DNA from: Candidatus Bathyarchaeota archaeon
GTDB taxonomy: Archaea; Thermoproteota; Bathyarchaeia; TCS64
Reading direction: 5' to 3'
DNA length: 10,541 nucleotides
NCBI GenBank assembly: GCA_013619005.1
Contig: JABXKY010000048.1
Coordinates: 1 to 10,541 of the forward strand
Part shown: positions 5,975 through 10,541 of the stretch, one piece after another
Position numbering within the stretch: position 1 is the first letter of the stretch
Layout of the letters: the number at the start of each line of letters is the position of its first letter
Made by a program: the position numbers and the translations under genes
The notes under the pieces: generated by a model
The model's database searches: none
Told to the model about the DNA's origin: nothing
The model's input: only the letters and a program-made list of their open reading frames with translations

Positions 5975-5984
5975 TTTTTCTTTT
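5975..5984 (+). terminator. T-rich termination region after the KH-like gene
   Basis: TTTTTCTTTT begins eight bases after the TAA of the KH-like gene. Archaeal RNA polymerase stops at such T-rich tracts, so this probably ends the alba-KH transcript. Confidence 0.45.
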
Positions 5985-6002
5985 GTTAATTTACCAAAAC
6001 CG

Positions 6003-6033
6003 AGTCAACCTGTGTATTCGAGTGTTGATTTTT
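6003..6033 (+). terminator. Second hairpin with T run before aspS
   Basis: AGTCAAC (6003-6009) can pair with GTTGATT (6024-6030), seven pairs including one G-U, around a 14-base loop. A T5 run spans 6029-6033. It may be a backup terminator insulating aspS from alba-KH read-through. Confidence 0.35.
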
Positions 6034-6068
6034 AGTGATTTCCGGACCGAGATGGTTCAGCCAAGCTT

Positions 6069-6083
6069 TTTATACCCTTTTCA
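6069..6083 (+). repeat. 15-base promoter-like repeat, copy 2 (aspS promoter)
   Basis: TTTATACCCTTTTCA is identical to 5028-5042. Here it is preceded by CTT, so the box reads as TTTTTATA (6067-6074), about 48 bases before the aspS ATG. Transcription would start near 6098 and leave a leader of about 20 bases. It is the best promoter candidate for aspS-pth2. Confidence 0.5.
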
Positions 6084-6118
6084 TATTCAGATGCGTAGCC
6101 AATTAATGGTGTCAAGGT

Positions 6119-7459
6119 ATGTTTGACAGTAGAAAATACGTTGAAGAAGCAAAAGAACACGTGGACGAGACCATAACCCTAGCCGGGTGGGTGGCGCGCA
6201 CAAGAGACCTCAAGAAGATACGCTTCATCGTGCTCAGGGACAGGACCGGTGAGATCCAGGTAGTCGTCAAACCCGATAACAAAGAGTTGTTTGAGCTACC
6301 TCTGGGCAGGGAAGACGTAATAATGGTCACAGGAAAGGCAGTGACCAGCAACGTTGCGAAGGCGGGTGTGGAGTTCCTACCCGATACACTGGATGTCATC
6401 AATAAGAGCATCCAGCCTCTCCCAGTCGATATCCTGGAGAACAAGAAGAGCGACCTTGATACGCGGCTCAATTTCAGGTTCCTGGACTTCAGGAGCCCGA
6501 CGAGCAACGCCATTTTCAGGGTCCAGAACGCGTTATCCACGGCGTTCAGGGAGTATCTGAGCAGCAACGATTACATGGAGTTCCAGCCACCTTGCATCAT
6601 CGGTAGCGCATCGGAGGGAGGCGCGGACCTGTTCACACTCCCATACTTCGAGAAGCAGGCGTTCCTAGCCCAGAGCCCCCAACTGTACAAACAGATGTGC
6701 GCCATCAGCTTCGAGAAGGTATTCACAATCACTCCCATCTGGAGGGCCGAGAAGTACAACACACCTGTGCACCTCAACGAGATCAGGCAGATGGATATCG
6801 AGCAGGCCTTCGCCAACGACGAGACAGTCATGGAGGTCCTGCAGAACACCCTGGTACACATGCTTGAGCAGGCCAAGGAGAAGACCGGCGAGCAGCTGGA
6901 GTACCTGGGAAGGGATCTAGATATCCCGGAGAAACCGTTCAGGCGGGTCACCTACACGGAGGGCATCGAGATGCTCCAGAACGAGGGGGAGACCATCATG
7001 TGGGGCGACGACTTCACCAAGACACAGGAAAAACTACTGACCAAGCTAGTCGGCGAGGAGGCTTTCTTCCTGAAGGACTGGCCGGGAGAGCAGAAGACGT
7101 TCTACGCCATGCCCTATGACAAGGAGAACGAGGTTGACGCCAAGTACCTTGAGGAGACCTACGGCAACGTTGAGATCGGCGACAAGATAGTCAGGGCGTT
7201 TGACTGCCTCTACGCTGGCATCGAGATCAGCAGCGGAACAATGCGTATCCACAAGGTGGATCTGCTCAAGGAGAGGATCAAGTACAAGGGATTGAACCCA
7301 GACAACTTTGATTACTACACCAAAGCGTTCCTGTACGGCGCGCCCCCGCACGCTGGCTGGAGCATAGGGCTTGAGAGGATCACCATGACCGTCTGCGGGC
7401 TGGACAACATCCGCGAGGCGTGTATGTTCCCACGTGACAGGGACAGGCTGGTGCCTTAG
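6119..7459 (+). CDS. aspS: Aspartyl-tRNA synthetase, archaeal type
   Basis: AspRS charges tRNA(Asp), and in many archaea also tRNA(Asn), with aspartate in the cytosol. The 446 residues hold an N-terminal OB-fold anticodon-binding domain (about 17-105) and a class II catalytic core. Visible elements are EGGADLF (167-173), AQSPQLYKQM (184-193), motif 2 IWRAEKYNTPVHLNE (207-221), and motif 3 GWSIGLERI (413-421) with NIREACMFPRDRDRL near the end. In the OB fold, residue 26 is Ala where non-discriminating Thermococcus has Trp and discriminating enzymes have His, while Lys81 aligns with its Lys85, so tRNA specificity is uncertain. About 18 residues (roughly 337-354) look inserted before IVRAFD. The ATG has GGTG seven bases upstream. 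pth2 begins on the base after the stop. Confidence 0.95.
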   Translation: MFDSRKYVEEAKEHVDETITLAGWVARTRDLKKIRFIVLRDRTGEIQVVVKPDNKELFELPLGREDVIMVTGKAVTSNVAKAGVEFLPDTLDVINKSIQPLPVDILENKKSDLDTRLNFRFLDFRSPTSNAIFRVQNALSTAFREYLSSNDYMEFQPPCIIGSASEGGADLFTLPYFEKQAFLAQSPQLYKQMCAISFEKVFTITPIWRAEKYNTPVHLNEIRQMDIEQAFANDETVMEVLQNTLVHMLEQAKEKTGEQLEYLGRDLDIPEKPFRRVTYTEGIEMLQNEGETIMWGDDFTKTQEKLLTKLVGEEAFFLKDWPGEQKTFYAMPYDKENEVDAKYLEETYGNVEIGDKIVRAFDCLYAGIEISSGTMRIHKVDLLKERIKYKGLNPDNFDYYTKAFLYGAPPHAGWSIGLERITMTVCGLDNIREACMFPRDRDRLVP

Positions 7460-7831
7460 ATGGCCAAGGGCAGTCCGTTCACCTACAAGATGGTCATCGT
7501 CATGAGGACCGACCTGGACATGAGTCTTGGTAAGATGGTTGCTCAGGCCTGCCACGCCGCGGTCTCGTGCAGCGAGGCCTCAAAGAAGACCCAGACCAAG
7601 CACTGGAGAAGGTGGCGCGATGAGGGAGCCAAGAAGGTAGCGTTGGAGGCGTATAGCCTTGAGGAGTTGGAGGAGCTTGCGGTAGAGGCCGAGAAGAACG
7701 ATATCACCTATGCCCTGATCCAGGACGCGGGTCACACGGAGGTCCCGCCCGGGACCACCACCTGTATCGGCATCGGGCCGCACCAGGAGCAGTTCATCGA
7801 CAGGGTGACTGGTAAACTCCCGCTTTTATAG
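7460..7831 (+). CDS. pth2: Peptidyl-tRNA hydrolase, type II
   Basis: Pth2 cleaves peptidyl-tRNAs released by stalled ribosomes, freeing the tRNA for recharging. The 123 residues match the archaeal/eukaryotic Pth2 family: YKMVIVMRTDLDMSLGK (9-25), VAQACHAAV (27-35) with the conserved Lys25 just before it, ALIQDAGHTEVPPGT (85-99) with the conserved Asp89, and CIGIGP (102-107). No domain is missing. The ATG touches the aspS TAG (TAGATG) and GGTG at 7450-7453 could act as a Shine-Dalgarno, so translation is probably coupled to aspS. The pairing makes sense, since one enzyme charges tRNA and the other recycles it. The stop codon lies inside the TATA-like CTTTTATAG, and T-rich sequence (7832-7838) follows. 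Confidence 0.95.
   Translation: MAKGSPFTYKMVIVMRTDLDMSLGKMVAQACHAAVSCSEASKKTQTKHWRRWRDEGAKKVALEAYSLEELEELAVEAEKNDITYALIQDAGHTEVPPGTTTCIGIGPHQEQFIDRVTGKLPLL
7823..7831 (+). promoter_or_regulatory. Possible TATA box of the rubrerythrin gene, overlapping the pth2 stop
   Basis: CTTTTATAG includes the final codons of pth2. Transcription would begin near 7853, giving rubrerythrin a leader of about 33 bases without a Shine-Dalgarno. TTTTTAC around 7848-7854 is an alternative box that would give a leader of under 10 bases. I cannot choose between them. Confidence 0.3.
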
Positions 7832-7885
7832 TATTTTTCACGCTAGGTTTTTACCAGAGCCTTACACACTATTTTTCGGTTAATT

Positions 7886-8461
7886 ATGTCCAGCTTAAAA
7901 GGTACAAAGACTGAACAGAACCTGCTAAAGGCCTTCGCCGGCGAGAGCCAGGCCAGGAACAGGTACACATTCTTCGCGTCAAAGGCAAAGAAGGAGGGCT
8001 ACGTCCAGATCCAGAACATTTTCCTTGAGACAGCGGCCAACGAGAAAGAGCACGCCGAGGTCTTCTTCAAACACCTCGAAGGTGGGAAAGTCGAGATCAC
8101 AGTAACCTATCCTGCTGGAAGGATTAGTACAACCGCCGAGAACCTCCTAGCCGCAGCCGAGGGAGAGAAAGAGGAGTGGGACGTACTCTACCCCGATTTC
8201 GCAAAGACGGCTGAGGAGGAGGGGTTCCCGAAGGTCGCCGAGAGCTTCACTGAGATCGCCGAGGTCGAGGAAGAGCACGAGAAACGTTACAGGAAACTCC
8301 TTGCAAACGTTGAGAACGGCACCGTGTTCAAGAGGGACGAGGAAGTCGAGTGGCACTGCCTAAACTGTGGTTACATCCACCACGGCAAGGAGGCCCCAAT
8401 GGTATGTCCAGCGTGCTTGCATGCCCAGGAGCACTACCAGCTCCACGTCCCCAACTATTAA
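7886..8461 (+). CDS. rbr: Rubrerythrin (diiron peroxidase with rubredoxin domain)
   Basis: Rubrerythrin reduces hydrogen peroxide to water in anaerobes, taking electrons through its rubredoxin domain. The 191 residues contain a four-helix ferritin-like domain with Glu20 ([12 protein letters not shown]), the ExxH pair Glu53/His56 ([10 protein letters not shown]), Glu94 and Glu97 (EGEKEEWD), and Glu128/His131 ([10 protein letters not shown]). A C-terminal rubredoxin-like iron site is formed by CLNC (158-161) and CPAC (174-177), with [10 protein letters not shown] between them. All expected ligands are present, so an active enzyme is likely. The ATG has no ribosome binding site; a TATA-like box overlaps the end of pth2. 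The stop is five bases from the stop of the convergent archaeosortase-like gene, leaving almost no room for separate terminators. Its presence suggests an oxygen-sensitive organism. Confidence 0.95.
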   Translation: MSSLKGTKTEQNLLKAFAGESQARNRYTFFASKAKKEGYVQIQNIFLETAANEKEHAEVFFKHLEGGKVEITVTYPAGRISTTAENLLAAAEGEKEEWDVLYPDFAKTAEEEGFPKVAESFTEIAEVEEEHEKRYRKLLANVENGTVFKRDEEVEWHCLNCGYIHHGKEAPMVCPACLHAQEHYQLHVPNY

Positions 8462-8466
8462 TCCCC

Positions 8467-9060
8467 CTATTTTCTCAGGTTTTTCAGGTTAGAAACCAGC
8501 GCATCGGGCATTACTATGAGGAACTCACCCAGCTCCGGCATGATGTACTCGTTGATGAGGTAAACCACGACAGCGATCCCGATGACGCCGTACGCGAAGC
8601 TCACGGGGTAGTGGTATGTCTCCACGGTGGGGTTTGTGAAGAACCAGCTGAAGGGGGGCACATCGTAGCCAGTCAGGTACACGGTGACCATTATCCTTGT
8701 GATGTTCATCACGAAGATGAAGGTGCCACCGAAGGCTATGGCCTTCAACTTTCGGGCCAGCTCCGGCCCCTTCAACGGCAGAATCAGTCCCATGATTATC
8801 CCCCAGACGTGGAATGCAGTGCACTCCCTGATTATGTAGACCATGACAGGCCTGACTCCTCCGGTTAGAGTCATCCAGACGAAACCGTACCTGAGCCCAT
8901 AATCAGCCATGAGGCCCAGCGCGTTAAGCGCCCATGTGCTCAGCTGGGCGGTGAGCAACTCGATCCACTGGCTGGGCACTATCATGAAGAACTCGTAGAA
9001 AAGAAATAGAGCACCGAAGTAAACCAAGATATCCCTCAGGGTTACTTCCTGCGCTTCCAT
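8467..9060 (-). CDS. Archaeosortase/exosortase-family membrane cysteine transpeptidase
   Basis: This 197-residue protein is very hydrophobic, with about five membrane segments (roughly 10-29, 33-51, 70-96, 105-130 and 150-174). The archaeosortase/exosortase signature is visible: RECTAFHVWG with Cys80, FVMNITRIMVTVYL with Arg122, and TYHYPVSFAYG with His150. The Cys-to-Arg distance (42) is close to that in haloarchaeal ArtA (41, from recall), and the third polar position is His as in exosortases rather than Arg as in ArtA. Such enzymes cut C-terminal sorting signals of secreted proteins at the membrane and can attach them to lipid. It is short for the family (ArtA is about 300), lacking the usual extra helices. 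It follows the M14 peptidase gene by 22 bases on the same strand. The substrate is unknown. The Met at 9060 is the natural start, though no well-spaced Shine-Dalgarno precedes it. Confidence 0.75.
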   Translation of the reverse strand: MEAQEVTLRDILVYFGALFLFYEFFMIVPSQWIELLTAQLSTWALNALGLMADYGLRYGFVWMTLTGGVRPVMVYIIRECTAFHVWGIIMGLILPLKGPELARKLKAIAFGGTFIFVMNITRIMVTVYLTGYDVPPFSWFFTNPTVETYHYPVSFAYGVIGIAVVVYLINEYIMPELGEFLIVMPDALVSNLKNLRK

Positions 9061-9082
9061 ACCCCAATAGGCGAAGAGGTGG

Positions 9083-10541
9083 TTATTGAAGGGTTACCTT
9101 GACCCGGCTCGTGCCTGCCCTCGGGCAACGCGCCTCAACCGTGACCTCGACGGGCTCATCCGTCGTGGTCTTGATGACCCATTCGACGCTGCTCCTGGTC
9201 TTGTCCACCACATCGCCGCCGATGACCCTGGGAAGCATCAGCTTCGCGCTCCTCCCCTCAAGGTGCCCCATGTCCACCTTCTCGTGGCCCGTGACCAGCT
9301 CCGCTCCCCGGGGGAGGCTGATCTCCGCCAGCACGGGCTTGGCCACCTTGATCTTGACGGCCATCTTGGTGACGTTGGTGCTCATGAAACCCGTGTTGGC
9401 AACCAGGGCGGATACCTTGTACACCCTGTCTGCAACCTTTTCCACCTTGGACTCCGTGATCTTCAGCAACGGGAGAAGAGCGGCGTGCCTTATGGCGAAC
9501 ATCATGACCTTGTCGACCTCGTAGTTGAGCCACTTTCCCGGCGGAGGGTTCCTCCTGGTGTACTTGCGCTCCACTCCTCCGATCTCCACGGGCCCCAGCT
9601 GGGGGTGCTCGAAGGGCTCCCAGTTCAGGAAACCGTCGGGGTAGTTCTCGTCGATCCACTTGAGCTCGTTGAGCTGCTCGTCCTCAGTGAGCTTTGCCCA
9701 GGAGAAATCCACTCCTCCCCGCTCCCTGAAGTGTTCCAGCCCTATCATCCATGGCCAGTCCCACAGCTCGGTGCTGAATACGTATGAGCCGAAGTGCTCG
9801 TAGAAGAAGCTGGTGGCGCAGCCCCTCCTGAACGGCCTGTCGTCCTCGAAAGTGAACTCGTCGTAGATGCTGATGCACGGGTACCCAGTCAGCTCCTCGC
9901 CTATCTCCCCTAGTACCTTGAAGACCTCAAGGTCCTCCTCGCATCCAACCTCCTGGAACCAGCTGTCCGGGTGGGCGTTTGCCTCCCTGAGGATCAATCC
10001 TCCGCTTGTGTGGTAGGTGTGAATCCCGCTGAGGTTGGGGTGGCTGGCCCAGAAGTCTGAGATGGCCCTGGGCTCCCTCTCCCACAGTGGGAACGGTCCT
10101 GACCCTCCTAATGGTAGCCCCCCCGGTGCCCAGTAGGCGGGGAAGTTCCTGTTGCTCCCTCCTAGGAACATCCTAGGGGCCATGGTGATCTCCTTTCCCG
10201 GCTTCCATTTGAGGAACTTGCCCTCGCGTAGTACCTTGTAGAACGGCATATCGGCTTCAAGGTCGTCCTCTGGGCTCCTCTTGATCATGAGCCTGGGATC
10301 CTTCTTGGATTTCTTGTAATCGCCCGTGGGGTCCACCCACCTCATGAAGGCGGACTTGCCGTTACCGTTCACGTCCTCCTCGTAGTGGCCCTCACCATCA
10401 GGGAAGTCGGGGTTGGGTACGCCTCCGCTCGTGTAGTGGTATGGCTTCGTGAGGAATATCTCGGCCCCGTCTGGGTTGACCCTTGGCAGCACGTAGACGA
10501 CCCTGTTGTCCATGATCTCCCTTACCATGTCGTCCTCGCTG
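9083..10541 (-). CDS. M14-family zinc carboxypeptidase (N-terminus beyond window)
   Basis: The frame is open to the window edge, so the first Met seen (10528) is internal and the region with the HxxE zinc ligands is missing. Counting from that Met, visible M14 landmarks are VYVLPRVNPDG (11-21), substrate-binding Asn126-Arg127 in GGSNRNFP, zinc ligand His170 in SGIHTYHTSGG, and catalytic Glu254 in FSTELWDWP. Between NPDG and NRN lies a long insert with DVNGNG and WVDPTGDYKK, plus DPRLMI, which I recall from large secreted M14 relatives and may bind calcium. After about residue 365 a beta-sandwich-like region follows (VYKVSALVANTGFMST, EVTVEARCP), perhaps for surface or substrate attachment. 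The protein ends in VKVTLQ with no hydrophobic helix or sorting motif. Its likely role is removal of C-terminal residues from peptides outside the cell. The archaeosortase-like gene follows after 22 bases. Confidence 0.88.
   Translation of the reverse strand, partial: SEDDMVREIMDNRVVYVLPRVNPDGAEIFLTKPYHYTSGGVPNPDFPDGEGHYEEDVNGNGKSAFMRWVDPTGDYKKSKKDPRLMIKRSPEDDLEADMPFYKVLREGKFLKWKPGKEITMAPRMFLGGSNRNFPAYWAPGGLPLGGSGPFPLWEREPRAISDFWASHPNLSGIHTYHTSGGLILREANAHPDSWFQEVGCEEDLEVFKVLGEIGEELTGYPCISIYDEFTFEDDRPFRRGCATSFFYEHFGSYVFSTELWDWPWMIGLEHFRERGGVDFSWAKLTEDEQLNELKWIDENYPDGFLNWEPFEHPQLGPVEIGGVERKYTRRNPPPGKWLNYEVDKVMMFAIRHAALLPLLKITESKVEKVADRVYKVSALVANTGFMSTNVTKMAVKIKVAKPVLAEISLPRGAELVTGHEKVDMGHLEGRSAKLMLPRVIGGDVVDKTRSSVEWVIKTTTDEPVEVTVEARCPRAGTSRVKVTLQ

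Noticed and set aside
7046..7555. Reverse-strand open frame of 169 codons across the aspS-pth2 junction
   Set aside because: It is antisense to two securely identified genes and shows no recognisable domain.
8350..8868. Forward open frame of 172 codons running from the end of rubrerythrin into the archaeosortase region
   Set aside because: The first part overlaps rubrerythrin in another frame and the rest is antisense to the membrane protein, whose hydrophobic pattern and signature residues are convincing.
9083..9200. Archaeosortase sorting signal at the end of the M14 peptidase
   Set aside because: The C-terminus is a polar beta-strand ending VKVTLQ with no motif, hydrophobic helix or basic tail.
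9086..9787. Long forward-strand open frame of 233 codons opposite the M14 gene
   Set aside because: It is an antisense shadow: rich in His, Leu, Asp and Arg with no motifs, while the reverse strand encodes clear M14 residues across the same stretch.
1..10541. tRNA genes, CRISPR arrays, insertion sequences, attachment sites
   Set aside because: I scanned the gaps and gene edges and saw no tRNA-like cloverleaf, no regularly spaced repeats, no transposase and no terminal inverted repeats.

Overview
The window comes from an archaeon. The evidence is an archaeal-type (class IIb) aspartyl-tRNA synthetase, a type II peptidyl-tRNA hydrolase (Pth2), the chromatin protein Alba, an archaeal zinc-finger/KH protein, a compact winged-helix regulator, an archaeosortase-like membrane protein, TATA-like boxes about 25-30 bases before several starts, and T-rich ends instead of classical terminators. 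Arginine is written mostly as AGG and GC content looks moderate. Rubrerythrin suggests an anaerobic or microaerophilic life. The lineage cannot be fixed by eye; a TACK/Bathyarchaeia-like or Thermoplasmatota-like archaeon is plausible, at low confidence.

Layout: 1-322 (-) is the N-terminal part of a Lin0512-family protein, cut by the window edge. Divergent from it, 458-2244 (+) is nadC-nadA, overlapping by 4 bases; these are the last two steps of de novo quinolinate/NaMN synthesis. 2290-2820 (+) is a left-handed beta-helix protein of the gamma-carbonic-anhydrase fold with altered active-site residues, and it converges on 2851-3507 (-), endonuclease III. 3682-3948 (+) is a winged-helix protein and 4036-4995 (+) an aminoglycoside-phosphotransferase-fold kinase. 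5132-5966 (+) carries Alba and a zinc-finger/KH-like protein whose Shine-Dalgarno lies inside a perfect hairpin. 6119-7831 (+) is aspS-pth2, with stop and start codons touching. 7886-8461 (+) is rubrerythrin. 8467-10541 (-) is a two-gene unit: a large M14 zinc carboxypeptidase (its N-terminus beyond the edge) followed after 22 bases by an archaeosortase-like protein.

Most genes are housekeeping: NAD synthesis, base-excision repair, chromatin/RNA binding, tRNA charging and recycling, and peroxide defence. The least ordinary part is the M14 peptidase-archaeosortase pair, which suggests a cell-surface protein-processing module. Other points to follow up are the gamma-CA-like protein with a Glu in place of a zinc His, the KH-like protein lacking GxxG, the hairpin over its ribosome binding site, a 15-base exact repeat before alba and aspS, and an unexplained terminator-like hairpin between nth and the winged-helix gene. 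No tRNA, rRNA, CRISPR array or insertion sequence was seen. No gene-free stretch reaches 300 bases; the longest gaps (about 135-175 bases) lie between divergent genes or hold promoters and terminators.
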